Below are positions 1 to 8,927 of a stretch of 55,450 nucleotides of DNA, piece after piece. This DNA comes from Actinomycetes bacterium (lineage in GTDB: Bacteria; Actinomycetota; Actinomycetes; DATJPE01), in the NCBI GenBank assembly GCA_035506535.1, contig DATJPE010000044.1, positions 1 to 55,450 on the forward strand, in the 5' to 3' direction. Below the pieces are notes generated by a model. It was given only the letters and a program-made list of their open reading frames with translations, was not told where the DNA came from and ran no database searches. The position numbers and the translations under genes were made by a program. Numbering within the stretch: the stretch's first letter is position 1; each line of letters begins with the position of its first letter.

Positions 1-836
1 GCGAGCCCGCCTCCGGTGACATGGCTGAAGGCATGCACCTCGACGCCGGGCGCCGACACCAGCTCCAGGCAGTCCCGGGCGTAGATGCGGGTGGGCTCGA
101 GCAGCTCCTCGCCGAGGGTGCGCCCGAGCTCCGAGACGTGGCGGTCGAGGGACAGGCCGGCCTGGGAGAGCAGGACGTGGCGGGCCAGGGAGTAGCCGTT
201 GGCGTGCAGGCCCGAGGAGCGCATGGCGAGGACGACGTCGCCCGAGCGGACCCGCGACGGCCCCAGGAGGGCGTCCGCCTCGACGACACCGGTGCCGGCG
301 CCGGCGACGTCGTACTCCTCCGGCCCCAGCAGCCCGGGATGCTCGGCCGTCTCCCCCCCGACCAGGGCGCACCCCGCCCGCCGGCACCCCTCCGCGATCC
401 CCGCCACGATCGCGGCGACCCGCTCGGGCACGACCTTGCCGATCGCGATGTAGTCGGTCATGAACAGCGGCTCGGCGCCGCAGACCACGAGGTCGTCGAC
501 CACCATCCCGACGAGGTCGAGGCCGATGGTGTCGTGGACGCCCATGCGTTGGGCCACCGCGACCTTGGTGCCGACGCCGTCGGTCGAGGTCGCGAGCAGC
601 GGACGGCGGTACGCCCGCAGGGCGGACGCGTCGAAGAGCCCCGCGAAGCCGCCCAGGTCGCCGACCACCTCCGGCCGCTGGGCGCGCGCCACCGACTCCC
701 GCATGAGCCGGACCGCCCGCTCACCCGCCTCGACGTCGACCCCCGCGTCGGCGTACGACGCCGACGGCCGGGCGACCCGCACCGGCGCGGCCGAGGAGTC
801 CTCCGAGGGCCCGGTCCCCGACGGCGCGAGGCTCAC
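1..836 (-). CDS. purM: PurM, phosphoribosylformylglycinamidine cyclo-ligase (3' end cut off by window)
   Basis: AIR synthetase makes aminoimidazole ribonucleotide from FGAM and ATP, the fifth step of purine synthesis. About 278 N-terminal residues are present. The translation carries the family's STDGVGTK segment, [26 protein letters not shown] and, at the window edge, HVTGGGLA. The GTG start at 836 overlaps the purF TGA as GTGA, so purM is probably translated by coupling from purF. The family is usually about 340-360 residues, so roughly 70 C-terminal residues lie outside the window. Identity is clear from these motifs and the purF neighbour. Confidence 0.95.
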   Translation of the reverse strand, partial: MSLAPSGTGPSEDSSAAPVRVARPSASYADAGVDVEAGERAVRLMRESVARAQRPEVVGDLGGFAGLFDASALRAYRRPLLATSTDGVGTKVAVAQRMGVHDTIGLDLVGMVVDDLVVCGAEPLFMTDYIAIGKVVPERVAAIVAGIAEGCRRAGCALVGGETAEHPGLLGPEEYDVAGAGTGVVEADALLGPSRVRSGDVVLAMRSSGLHANGYSLARHVLLSQAGLSLDRHVSELGRTLGEELLEPTRIYARDCLELVSAPGVEVHAFSHVTGGGL

Positions 837-2371
837 GGGCGACGCAGCGCGTCGACGGCGCCGCCGCCGCCGACCAGGGTCGCCAGGCCTTCGGGGTCGC
901 CGCCGAGGAGGCGCGGCTCGTGGATGTCGACCTCGGGCACTGGGACGGGATAGGTCCCGTCGAAGCAGGCTCGGCACAGCCGCCCGATCGGCAGCGTGGT
1001 CGCCGCGACCAGGCTCTCCAGGCTGATGTAGGCGAGGGAGTCCGCGCCGATCGAGGTCCGGATCTCCTCGACCGCCAGCCCGTTGGCCACCAGCTCGGCC
1101 CTGGTCGCGAAGTCGATGCCGTAGAAGCACGGCCACTTCACCGGTGGCGAGGAGATGCGTACGTGGACCTCGGCGGCCCCCGCCTCCCGCAACATGCGGA
1201 CCAGTGCCCGCTGGGTGTTGCCCCGCACGATGGAGTCGTCGACGACGACCAGCCGCTTGCCGGCGATGACGTCGCGCAGCGGGTTGAGCTTGAGCCGGAT
1301 CCCGAGCTGGCGGATGGTCTGCGAGGGCTGGATGAAGGTGCGCCCGACGTAGGAGTTCTTCACCAGGCCCTGGCCGAAGGGGATCCCCGACGCCTGCGAG
1401 TAGCCGACCGCGGCGGGGGTACCCGACTCGGGCACCGGGATGACCAGGTCGGCCGTGGGGCACGGCGCCTCGAGGGCGAGGCGGCGGCCCACCTCCACCC
1501 GGGTGGCGTGCACGCTGCGCCCGCTGATCGAGGTGTCGGGACGGGCCAGGTAGACGTACTCGAACAGGCACCCCTTGGGGTCGGCGGGCGCGAACCGGGA
1601 CACCCGCAGGCCGTGCTCGTCGATGCCGATCAGCTCGCCCGGCTCGACCTCGCGGACGTAGCTCGCACCGACGATGTCGAGCGCCGCGCTCTCGGAGGCG
1701 ACCACCCAGCCACGCTCGAGCCGGCCGAGGACGAGCGGGCGGATGCCCTGCGGGTCGCGGGCGGCGTACAGGGTCGTCTCGTCCATCCAGACCAGGGAGA
1801 AGGCGCCACGGACCTGCGGCAGCACCTCGAGGGCGGCCCCCTCGAGCGAGAGGTCGGGATAGGACGCCAGCAGCGTGGTGAGCAGGTCGGTGTCGCTGGT
1901 CGAGCGGATGGCGCTCGCCCCGGGCAGGGCGAGCTCGCCGCGGGTGTCCTGGAGCTCGTCGACCAGCTTGGCCAGCTCAGGGGTGTTCGTCAGGTTGCCG
2001 TTGTGGCCCAGTGCGATGGACCCGGTCGCGGTGGCCCGGAAGGTCGGTTGCGCGTTCTCCCACACGCTCGCGCCGGAGGTCGAGTAGCGGGTGTGACCGA
2101 CCGCGAGGTGACCGTGGAGCGCGGTGAGGTGCCCCTCGTCGAACACCTGCGAGACCAGGCCCATGTCCTTGTAGACGAGGATCTGGCGGCCGTCGCTGAC
2201 CGCGATGCCAGCGGACTCCTGGCCGCGGTGCTGCAGGGCGTACAGCCCGAAGTAGGTGAGCTTGGCGACCTCCTCACCCGGCGCCCAGACCCCGAAGACG
2301 CCGCAGGCGTCCTGGGGGCCGTGTTCGTCGGGAAGCAGATCGTGGGAGAGCCGTCCGTCACCACGAGGCAC
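833..2371 (-). CDS. purF: PurF, amidophosphoribosyltransferase
   Basis: Catalyses the committed step of purine synthesis: PRPP plus glutamine gives phosphoribosylamine. The 512-residue protein has a short propeptide and then Cys23 in DACGVFGVW, the N-terminal nucleophile of the class II glutamine amidotransferase domain once residues 1-22 are removed. The C-terminal half is a phosphoribosyltransferase domain with the PRPP loop DDSIVRGNT at 378-386. Cysteines in KGCLFEYVY and [12 protein letters not shown] fit the Fe-S type enzyme of Bacillus and actinobacteria (family knowledge). The GTG start at 2371 is supported by a TAGACT -10 box 6 nt upstream, predicting a leaderless message. purM follows with a GTGA overlap. 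Confidence 0.96.
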   Translation of the reverse strand: MPRGDGRLSHDLLPDEHGPQDACGVFGVWAPGEEVAKLTYFGLYALQHRGQESAGIAVSDGRQILVYKDMGLVSQVFDEGHLTALHGHLAVGHTRYSTSGASVWENAQPTFRATATGSIALGHNGNLTNTPELAKLVDELQDTRGELALPGASAIRSTSDTDLLTTLLASYPDLSLEGAALEVLPQVRGAFSLVWMDETTLYAARDPQGIRPLVLGRLERGWVVASESAALDIVGASYVREVEPGELIGIDEHGLRVSRFAPADPKGCLFEYVYLARPDTSISGRSVHATRVEVGRRLALEAPCPTADLVIPVPESGTPAAVGYSQASGIPFGQGLVKNSYVGRTFIQPSQTIRQLGIRLKLNPLRDVIAGKRLVVVDDSIVRGNTQRALVRMLREAGAAEVHVRISSPPVKWPCFYGIDFATRAELVANGLAVEEIRTSIGADSLAYISLESLVAATTLPIGRLCRACFDGTYPVPVPEVDIHEPRLLGGDPEGLATLVGGGGAVDALRRP

Positions 2372-2377
2372 GCGTTC

Positions 2378-2383
2378 AGTCTA
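2378..2383 (-). promoter_or_regulatory. Candidate -10 box (TAGACT) of purF, leaderless
   Basis: TAGACT on the minus strand ends 6 nt before the purF GTG, so transcription would begin at or next to the start codon. No Shine-Dalgarno sequence lies between. No convincing -35 was found. Confidence 0.5.
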
Positions 2384-2410
2384 CGGGAGTCTCGGGGACG
2401 ACCGACGCGC

Positions 2411-3628
2411 TCAGGTGACGCGTCCCACGTGTTCGGCGCCGGCGTAGCCGCCGGACGCCACGAGGTCCCTGATGCGGCGCAGGCCCTCGCGGACGTCGGC
2501 GAAGGACGTCACCAGCGGGACGGGCGCGAGACGCAGGATGTCGGGCGGCCGCACGTCGGCAACGACGTCGGCGTCCCTGATGAGGGCGGCGCTGATGGCA
2601 TAGGCGTCGGGGTGTGCCAGGGCGACGTGCCCACCGCGCGTCGTGGCGTCGCGGGGCGAGGCGAGCCGGAAGCCGAGCGGGAGCAACCACTCCTCGGCCA
2701 GCTCGACGAGATAGGTCGTCAGCGCCCGCGACGTCGCCCGCAGGACGTCGATGCCCACCTCGGCCAGCAGCGCCACACCGGAGTCGACGGCCAGGAGACC
2801 TGCGACCGGCGGTGACCCCGCGAGGAAGCGGGCCACCCCGCGCGCCGGCACGTACTCCGACGCCATGGCGAACTGGTCGTGGTGGCCGAACCAGCCCGGG
2901 ATCGGCGTCCGCAGCTGCTCGGCGAGGCCCCGGCGCACGTAGAGGTAGCCCGGTGCGCCCGGGCCGGCGTTGAGGTACTTGTAGGTGCAGCCCACCGCGA
3001 GGTCCACGCCCGCGGCGTCGAGGTGCACCGGGACCGACCCCGCCGAGTGGCTCAGGTCCCACAGCACCCTCGCCCCGGCCCGATGGGCCTGCACCGTCAG
3101 GGCCTCCACGTCGGCGATCTCCGCGGAGCGGTAGTCGACGTGCGACGTGGCGAGGAGCGCGACGTCGTCGCCGATGAGCCCGTCGTAGACCCGCACGCTG
3201 CCGCGGTGCTGTGCGGCCACGGCCGACAGGACATAGGCGTCGGTCGGGAACTCGTGGTCGGTGGTCACGATGACCCGGCGCCCCGGAGGGGATGCGTCGA
3301 GCGCCGCCCACGCCAGCTTGTAGAGGTTGACGGTCACCGAGTCGGTGACGACCACCTGGCCCGGAGCGGCACCGAGCAGCGCGGCTCCCAACCGGTCACC
3401 GACCTGGGTCGGCAGGTCGACCCACCGCTGCCAGCCGCGGACCAGGTCACGTCCCCACTCCTCCTCGACGAAGCGGGCGAGGCGGTCGCCGGTGGCGATG
3501 GGCAGCGGTCCCAGGCTGTTGCCGTCGAGGTAGACCAGCCGGGGATCGGGGCGGGCCAACCTGGCCCGCGCGGCCCCCAGCGGATGCCTCACGTCGAGCG
3601 CGGCGGCGTACTCCTCGTCGGTGATCAC
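2411..3628 (-). CDS. kynU: Kynureninase
   Basis: PLP enzyme that cleaves L-kynurenine to anthranilate and alanine (or 3-hydroxykynurenine to 3-hydroxyanthranilate) in tryptophan breakdown. The 405 residues match the usual length. Visible landmarks are YLDGNSLGP at 33-41, the PLP-binding SHSAGSVP segment, and the Schiff-base lysine K217 in CTYKYLNAGPG followed by the family's GWFGH. No tryptophan dioxygenase or formamidase is in the window, so the source of kynurenine is not shown here. It follows the pot transporter genes on the same strand but has its own predicted leaderless promoter. Its -10 box overlaps the potC stop codon. Confidence 0.93.
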   Translation of the reverse strand: MITDEEYAAALDVRHPLGAARARLARPDPRLVYLDGNSLGPLPIATGDRLARFVEEEWGRDLVRGWQRWVDLPTQVGDRLGAALLGAAPGQVVVTDSVTVNLYKLAWAALDASPPGRRVIVTTDHEFPTDAYVLSAVAAQHRGSVRVYDGLIGDDVALLATSHVDYRSAEIADVEALTVQAHRAGARVLWDLSHSAGSVPVHLDAAGVDLAVGCTYKYLNAGPGAPGYLYVRRGLAEQLRTPIPGWFGHHDQFAMASEYVPARGVARFLAGSPPVAGLLAVDSGVALLAEVGIDVLRATSRALTTYLVELAEEWLLPLGFRLASPRDATTRGGHVALAHPDAYAISAALIRDADVVADVRPPDILRLAPVPLVTSFADVREGLRRIRDLVASGGYAGAEHVGRVT

Positions 3629-3635
3629 GCCGGAC

Positions 3636-3641
3636 AGGCTA
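3636..3641 (-). promoter_or_regulatory. Candidate -10 box (TAGCCT) of kynU, leaderless
   Basis: TAGCCT lies 7 nt before the kynU GTG. Its first three bases are the TAG stop codon of potC, so the promoter sits exactly at the gene junction. Confidence 0.45.
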
Positions 3642-4451
3642 GAGCCGGCCGCCCGAGCGGCCGTCGGACAGGCGCTGGGCCAGGTAGACCGGGGCGATGA
3701 AGGCCACGATGAGCAGCGCGGCCACGGCGTTGACGATCGGGCCCTGGTTCGGGCGCAGCAGGTTGTTGAAGATCCACTGCGGCAGGGTCTGGATGCCCGG
3801 CCCGGCGGTGAAGGTCGTCACGACGATCTCGTCGAAGCTCAGCGCGAACGCCAGCAGGGCGCCGGCCACGAGCGAGGACCGGATCACCGGGAAGGTCACC
3901 CGCCGGAAGGTCGTGAAGGAGTCCGCGCCGAGGTCCATGGAGGCCTCCTCCAGGGAACCACCGGTACGTCGCAGGCGCGCGACGACGTTGTTGAAGACGA
4001 TCACGATGCAGAAGGTGGCGTGCCCGATGATCACCGTGAGCAGCCCGAAGTTGATGCCGACCGGCCGGAGCACGGTCGTGATCGCGGAGTTCAGCGCGAT
4101 GCCCGTGACGATGCCGGGCAGCGCGATCGGGAGGATGACGAGGAAGCTGATCACCCCGCGGCCGAACCACTGGTAGCGGGCCACCGCGAACGCGATCATC
4201 GAGCCCAGGACGAGCGCGACGAACGTCGCCGCCAGGCCCACCTTGACGCTCGTCCACAGCGCGTCGCGGACGCCGACGTTGGTCACCGCCTTGTGCCACC
4301 ACTGGGTGGTCCACGACCGCGGCGGCCACGAGAACACCTTCGAGGAGTTGAAGGAGTTGACGAGCACGACGAGCAGCGGCGAGTAGATGAAGGCCAGGAC
4401 GAGGACCGCGATGCCGGTGAGCACCATCCGGGCGCGGCGGGACAGCGTCAC
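3639..4451 (-). CDS. potC: ABC transporter permease, spermidine/putrescine type (PotC-like)
   Basis: Second inner-membrane permease of a polyamine-type ABC importer, 270 residues. It begins with a cytoplasmic stretch and a strong first membrane helix, and has about six hydrophobic segments. The EAA loop is visible as EASMDLGADSFTTFRRVTFP, where the permease contacts the ATPase. The GTG start at 4451 is chosen because it overlaps the upstream permease's TGA as GTGA and gives the normal family N-terminus; the longer frame upstream is only potB read out of frame. Substrate is inferred from family, and polyamines or another small cation are possible. Confidence 0.9.
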   Translation of the reverse strand: MTLSRRARMVLTGIAVLVLAFIYSPLLVVLVNSFNSSKVFSWPPRSWTTQWWHKAVTNVGVRDALWTSVKVGLAATFVALVLGSMIAFAVARYQWFGRGVISFLVILPIALPGIVTGIALNSAITTVLRPVGINFGLLTVIIGHATFCIVIVFNNVVARLRRTGGSLEEASMDLGADSFTTFRRVTFPVIRSSLVAGALLAFALSFDEIVVTTFTAGPGIQTLPQWIFNNLLRPNQGPIVNAVAALLIVAFIAPVYLAQRLSDGRSGGRL

Positions 4452-5356
4452 AGGTTGTCCAGGGCGCCGGTACGACGTACGACGACGAGGTAGAGCACCA
4501 CGACGATCACCGGGAACAGGGCGGCGGCCGCGGCGAACGGCAGGTTGCCCGCCACGCCGATGTTGTCGTAGACGATCGAGGCGAACATCTGGGCCTTGCC
4601 GCCCACGATGCGCACCATGATGTAGTCGCCGAGGGACAGCGAGAAGGTGAAGATCGAGCCGGCGACCACCCCCGGCCAGATCAGCGGCATCACCACCGTC
4701 CGGAAGGTGCGCCACGCCGGGGCGCCGAGGTCGGCGGCCGCGTCCAGGAGGGAGTCGGGCAGGCGGTCCAGCGCGGCGTAGATCGGCAGGATCATGAACG
4801 GCAGCCAGATGTAGGCCAAGGCGATCGTGGTGGCGGGGATCCCCAGGCCCGGACCGGACAGCCCGAGCGGGCGCAGCGCCCAGTCGATCACCCCGTTGTG
4901 GTCGAACATGACCCGCCAGGCGTAGCCCTTGACGAGGTACCCGGCCCACAGCGGCATGCTCACCGCGACGACGAGCGCAGCACGCGCGCGCCGGCTGTGC
5001 ACGACCTTGGCGATGAAGAAGGCCAGCGGGAGGGCCAGCACCGCGTCGATCACCGTGACCGTCGCCGCGATGGTGACGGTCCGGATGGCCACCGTCCGGT
5101 AGACCGGCGTGGTGATCAGCTGCTGGAAGTTGCTGGTGGAGAACCGCTTCTCGATCTCGTTGGTGAAGGCGTTCACGGTCCAGAACGCCGAGATGAACAT
5201 CACGGTCAGCGAGCCGAGATAGAGCACGATCAGCCAGGTCAGCGGCGCGGACAGCAGCGCTCCGAGCCGCAGGGTCGGATGGGCGTGCAGGTACGCCGAG
5301 AGCCGGCTGGACCGGCGGCGTGCCGCCGGTCCAGCCGTCGTCGTCGTGCTCGTCAC
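4448..5356 (-). CDS. potB: ABC transporter permease, spermidine/putrescine type (PotB-like)
   Basis: First permease of the importer, 302 residues. A basic, Arg-rich N-terminus precedes a membrane helix (LLSAPLTWLIVLYLGSLTVMF region), and the EAA loop appears as DAAADLGAPAWRTFRTVVMP. The GTG at 5356 has a GAGAGG ribosome site just upstream and starts 28 bp after the potD stop; longer versions of the frame would run into potD. It ends in a GTGA overlap with potC, which suggests coupled synthesis of the two halves of the membrane channel. Confidence 0.9.
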   Translation of the reverse strand: MTSTTTTAGPAARRRSSRLSAYLHAHPTLRLGALLSAPLTWLIVLYLGSLTVMFISAFWTVNAFTNEIEKRFSTSNFQQLITTPVYRTVAIRTVTIAATVTVIDAVLALPLAFFIAKVVHSRRARAALVVAVSMPLWAGYLVKGYAWRVMFDHNGVIDWALRPLGLSGPGLGIPATTIALAYIWLPFMILPIYAALDRLPDSLLDAAADLGAPAWRTFRTVVMPLIWPGVVAGSIFTFSLSLGDYIMVRIVGGKAQMFASIVYDNIGVAGNLPFAAAAALFPVIVVVLYLVVVRRTGALDNL

Positions 5357-5384
5357 GTGAGACCTCTCAGGCCACCGGGGACGG

Positions 5385-6569
5385 TCAGCCCTTGATTTCC
5401 GTCCACGCCTTGGTCCAGGCCGCGTAGTCCTCGCACTTGTTCCCCCGGCCGTCGAGGCACTTCGTGGTCGGCGTGGTCCAGTAGCTGATCTTGGCGGCGT
5501 AGGCGGCGTCGAGCGCGTGGTACTGGTCGCAGAAGCCCGGCGCCGCCTCCTGGCAGGCCAGCGCCTGTGCCGGCGCCTCACCGAACCACTGGGCCACCTC
5601 GGCGTTGACCTTCGGCGAGATGATGTAGTTCATCCACTTGTACATGCAGTTGGGGTGAGCCGCCTTGGCGGCGATCATCCAGGTGTCCGACCAGCCGGTG
5701 GAGCCCTCCTTGGGCACGATCGAGTCGACGGTCACCTTCTTGTCCCCGTTGATCAGGTTGGCGTTGATCTGCCACGCCGTCCCGATCACGTTGCTGCCCT
5801 GCTCGAAGGCCTGGACCTCGTCGGTGTAGACCGACCAGTAGCTGCCGATCATCGCGTGCTGCTGCTTGAGCAGGTTCACCGCCGCGGCGAACTGCTTGCT
5901 GTCCAGCGCGTACGGGTTGGTGATCTTGAGGTCCGGCTGGGTCTTCTCGAGGTACAGCGCCGCGTCGGCGATGTAGATCGGGGAGTCGTACGCGGTGATC
6001 TTGCCCTTGTACGGGCTGTTCGGGTCGAACACCGCACTCCAGGAGTCGGGCGCCGGCGTGACCGCCTTGGTGTTCCACATGAGGACGTTGGCGCCCCAGC
6101 CGTGCGGGATGCCGTACATCTGGCCGTCCACCGAGTTCCACGGCTTGTCCTTGAGGAAGTCGGAGACCGTGGCGTAGTTCGGCACCAGGCTGGTGTTGAC
6201 CGGCGCGACGTTCCCGCCGTAGATCAGCCGCAGCGTCGCGTCACCGGAGGCAGAGACGCCGTCCCACTGCCCGGTCTGCATGAGGGTGACCATCTCGTCG
6301 GAGGTGTTGGCCACCTTCGCGTTGACCTGGCACCCGGTCTCCTTCTCGAACGGGTGCACCCAGTCGACGGTCTTGTCGTCGCTGCCGTCCTCGGCGTACC
6401 CGGCCCAGACGATGATGTTGAGCTTGCCCTCCCCCGCACCGACGGAGGTCGCCATCGCGACGTTCGGGGGCTTGCCACTGCCGCCGCTCGAACTGCTGCT
6501 GCAGCCCGCGAGGGCCAGCGCGACCGCCATCCCCACACCGGCGACCACGGCCAAGCTACGCATGCGCAT
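5385..6569 (-). CDS. potD: Polyamine-type ABC transporter substrate-binding lipoprotein (PotD-like)
   Basis: Extracellular solute receptor of the importer, 394 residues. A signal peptide ends in the lipobox LAGC with lipidated Cys23, followed by a Ser/Gly spacer. The mature protein has the PotD/PotF-type opening (KLNIIVWAGY) and later YGIPHGWGANVLMWN and IGTAWQINANL, typical of the extracellular solute-binding family 1. Four cysteines near the C-terminus may form disulfides. Two Met codons (6569 and 6563) are possible starts, both inside the potA 3' end, so potA and potD overlap by 8-14 bp and are probably cotranslated. Confidence 0.9.
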   Translation of the reverse strand: MRMRSLAVVAGVGMAVALALAGCSSSSSGGSGKPPNVAMATSVGAGEGKLNIIVWAGYAEDGSDDKTVDWVHPFEKETGCQVNAKVANTSDEMVTLMQTGQWDGVSASGDATLRLIYGGNVAPVNTSLVPNYATVSDFLKDKPWNSVDGQMYGIPHGWGANVLMWNTKAVTPAPDSWSAVFDPNSPYKGKITAYDSPIYIADAALYLEKTQPDLKITNPYALDSKQFAAAVNLLKQQHAMIGSYWSVYTDEVQAFEQGSNVIGTAWQINANLINGDKKVTVDSIVPKEGSTGWSDTWMIAAKAAHPNCMYKWMNYIISPKVNAEVAQWFGEAPAQALACQEAAPGFCDQYHALDAAYAAKISYWTTPTTKCLDGRGNKCEDYAAWTKAWTEIKG

Positions 6570-7644
6570 GCTCCACGTCCTCTCCCTGTGACGGGCCGGG
6601 CGCCTCGCCGGCGTCGGCTTCGATGCAGTACTCGTGCTCCTGGTGCCAGACCAGGCGGACGCGCGCCTGTCGGTAGTTCAGGACGTCCATCGAGGACGTC
6701 CGCAGGTTCTGCTGCACGGCGACGAGAGCCGCACCCGCGTCCAGCGCGACCACGAAGCGGGTCACCGGGCCGGCGTACACGACCTCCTGCACGGTCCCGA
6801 GCGCCGAGCGCTCCCCCACCGCGACCTCCGCGTCCGGCTCGGTGACCCGGATCTTCTCGGGGCGCACCGACCAGGTGCCGCCACGACCGAGGACCGATCG
6901 TGCGACGTCGTCGCTCAGCAGGTTCGACGTCCCGACGAAGCCGGCCACGAAGCGGTCGGCGGGACGCTCGTAGACCTCCGCCGGGCTGCCGACCTGGGCG
7001 ATCCGTCCGTTCTCGAAGACCGCGATCCGGTCCGACATCGTCAGCGCTTCCTCTTGGTCGTGCGTGACGAAGATGAAGGTGATCCCCACCTGACGCTGCA
7101 GCGCCTTCAGCTCGACCTGCATCTCCTCCCGGAGCTTGAGGTCGAGGGCCCCGAGGGGCTCGTCGAGCAGCAGGACGCGCGGACGGTTGACCAGGGCCCG
7201 CGCCAGGGCGACCCGCTGCCGCTGCCCGCCGGAGAGCTGGGCGGGGCGGCGGTCGCCGTAGCCGGTGAGGCGGACCGTGGCCAGCGCCTCGGCGGCGCGC
7301 GTACGTCGCTCCGCGCCCGCGACCTTGCGCACCCGAAGGCCGTACTCGACGTTCTCCTGCACCGACAGGTGAGGGAACAGCGCGTAGTCCTGGAAGACCG
7401 TGTTGACGTCGCGTTCGAACGGCGCGCGCTTGGTGACGTCCACCCCGTCGAGCAGCACCTGTCCGGCGGTGGGCAGCTCGAAGCCGGCGATCATGCGCAG
7501 CACGGTCGTCTTGCCCGAGCCCGACGGGCCGAGGAGGGTGAGGAACTCACCGTCGGCGATGTCGAGATCGACGCCGTTGACGGCGGTGACCTCGCCGAAC
7601 GTCTTGACCAGGCCGCGCAGGCTCACGGCGGGCTGGGACGTCAT
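6556..7644 (-). CDS. potA: ABC transporter ATP-binding protein, spermidine/putrescine type (PotA-like)
   Basis: ATPase that drives the importer, 362 residues. Visible motifs: Walker A GPSGSGKT at 39-46, signature LSGGQRQRVALARAL, Walker B VLLLDEPLGALD, the H-loop VTHDQEEAL, and a C-terminal TOBE region of about 110 residues, usual for PotA. The ATG at 7644 gives the normal N-terminus. The sequence directly upstream is pyrimidine-rich with no ribosome site but carries a TACCCT -10 box 8 nt away, so the message is probably leaderless. Gene order is potA-potD-potB-potC. Confidence 0.92.
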   Translation of the reverse strand: MTSQPAVSLRGLVKTFGEVTAVNGVDLDIADGEFLTLLGPSGSGKTTVLRMIAGFELPTAGQVLLDGVDVTKRAPFERDVNTVFQDYALFPHLSVQENVEYGLRVRKVAGAERRTRAAEALATVRLTGYGDRRPAQLSGGQRQRVALARALVNRPRVLLLDEPLGALDLKLREEMQVELKALQRQVGITFIFVTHDQEEALTMSDRIAVFENGRIAQVGSPAEVYERPADRFVAGFVGTSNLLSDDVARSVLGRGGTWSVRPEKIRVTEPDAEVAVGERSALGTVQEVVYAGPVTRFVVALDAGAALVAVQQNLRTSSMDVLNYRQARVRLVWHQEHEYCIEADAGEAPGPSQGEDVEHAHA

Positions 7645-7652
7645 GGTGGAGG

Positions 7653-7682
7653 AGGGTACAAGCGAACAAGGCTCTCTGACAT
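7653..7682 (-). promoter_or_regulatory. Candidate promoter of the pot operon, leaderless potA
   Basis: On the minus strand ATGTCA (7677-7682) and TACCCT (7653-7658) are 18 bp apart. The -10 ends 8 nt before the potA ATG, placing the transcript start on the start codon. Confidence 0.5.
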
Positions 7683-7859
7683 CAGAAGGACGACGGATTT
7701 CGTCGCCAACTTCCTCACTCGTTACGGATTGCGTCAGCCAGCTGTGCGCTTGCGGTCCGCCAGCCACACCCGCCTCCCGCCCCCGTCGGATCGATGACTC
7801 CGCCGTCAGGCCCGGAAGTCACTTGCCCCGTGCGGTTGCGCAGACGAGGGTGATCGACC

Positions 7860-8696
7860 GTGAACCGGGCGGAACGAGCACGGCTGGCGGCAGAGACCGA
7901 CCAGGTCGTGGTCGCCGGCCGATACAGCGTCGACGACATCGAGGTCGAGTTCGGCGAGGCACTCGCCGGCGCGATCGGCGCCACGCACCTGCACGAGCCC
8001 GATGAGCCGATCGACGTGGCAGCGTCTCGCTCGGGACACGACCGGACTGCCACGGTGGAGGTCACGGCCGAGACCACCCTGGAAGCCTCAGAGAGACTCG
8101 TGCGTCAGCACGGACCCGAGGTCGCCTGCCTCAACTTCGCCTCTGCCAAGAACCCTGGTGGCGGATACCGGGGCGGATCCCAGGCTCAGGAGGAATCGTT
8201 GGCTCGCTCCTCCGCCTTGGTCGCCTGCCAGGAGTCGGCGCCGGACTTCTACGCCCGCCATCGTCGCCTTGGCCACCCCGCCTATACCGACACCGTGCTG
8301 TGCTCCCCGGCCGTCCCGGTCTTCCGCCGCGATTCCGGGGCCTTGCTCAAGGAGCCGTACCAACTCTCGATGATCACCTGTGCCGCTCCGAACGCTCGAG
8401 CGCTCCTCGACCGGGGATGGAGCGGAGACCTGGAGGCCATCTTCGTCCAGCGGGGGCGGCGAGTGATCGAGGCCGCCATCTCCCACGGCTGGACGCGGCT
8501 CGTCCTCGGCGCCTGGGGTTGTGGGGTCTTCGGGAACGAACCCTCGACGGTGGCACGCGCCTTCCGGTCGATTCTGGGGGATCCGAACCTCTCGGACCGG
8601 CTGGCTGTCACGTTCGCCATCTACGACCCTCGACCGGGTGCCCCCGCTCTCACCGCCTTCCGGGCGGTCTTCCCTGGCGGCCACGGCCACGACTAG
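7860..8696 (+). CDS. Microbial-type PARG / TIGR02452 family ADP-ribose hydrolase
   Basis: Bacterial-type poly(ADP-ribose) glycohydrolase fold, a macrodomain that removes ADP-ribose from its targets. The 278-residue protein has the diagnostic catalytic signature: GGG at 100-102 followed by QEE at 110-112 (NPGGGYRGGSQAQEES), where the adjacent glutamates are the catalytic pair in characterised PARGs. C-terminal ITCAAPNA and VLGAWGCGVFGN are family landmarks. The GTG start has GAGGGTG about 8 nt upstream. It stands alone between two minus-strand blocks with no ADP-ribosyltransferase beside it, so its substrate is unknown. NAD metabolism, stress response or phage-related ADP-ribosylation are all possible. 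Confidence 0.85.
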   Translation: MNRAERARLAAETDQVVVAGRYSVDDIEVEFGEALAGAIGATHLHEPDEPIDVAASRSGHDRTATVEVTAETTLEASERLVRQHGPEVACLNFASAKNPGGGYRGGSQAQEESLARSSALVACQESAPDFYARHRRLGHPAYTDTVLCSPAVPVFRRDSGALLKEPYQLSMITCAAPNARALLDRGWSGDLEAIFVQRGRRVIEAAISHGWTRLVLGAWGCGVFGNEPSTVARAFRSILGDPNLSDRLAVTFAIYDPRPGAPALTAFRAVFPGGHGHD

Positions 8697-8832
8697 CGGC
8701 AGGCGGTCCGCCGAGACATCTCCAGCTCGAGTCTCCGACGTCCGCACGCGCGCACGTCGGACGCGGCTCGTGTGCGGGGGCTGCGGTGGTTGCGGGCGGT
8801 GGGTGGATGCGCGGGCGGTGAGTGGGTGCAGC

Positions 8833-8885
8833 GCAATGAACGCGGCGTGGTTGCACTAGGTATGCAACGACGCCGCGTTCATTGC
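8833..8885. repeat. Palindromic repeat, copy A of the AATGAACGCGGCGTT family
   Basis: Near-perfect inverted repeat: GCAATGAACGCGGCGT and its complement at the ends, with an inner GTTGCA/TGCAAC stem around CTAGGTA. It lies between the convergent PARG-like gene and the isomerase-family gene. Copies B (20859-20907) and C (53211-53265) share the outer arms and a central ATAGGT or CTAGGT loop. It could act as a two-way terminator. Confidence 0.85.
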
Positions 8886-8927
8886 AACGGGCGGGGGCAA
8901 GGGGCGTCGGCTGCGCGCGGCCTCGGG

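Noticed and set aside
920-2815. Long plus-strand open frames opposite purF, kynU, purL, purB and others (up to about 1000 codons)
   Set aside because: They run antisense to clear genes, are Arg/Gly/Pro/Val-rich with no family motifs, and are expected in DNA with this much G+C.
7645-7767. Longer PotA with about 40 extra N-terminal residues
   Set aside because: The extension has no family counterpart and overlaps the predicted promoter; the ATG at 7644 gives the normal start.
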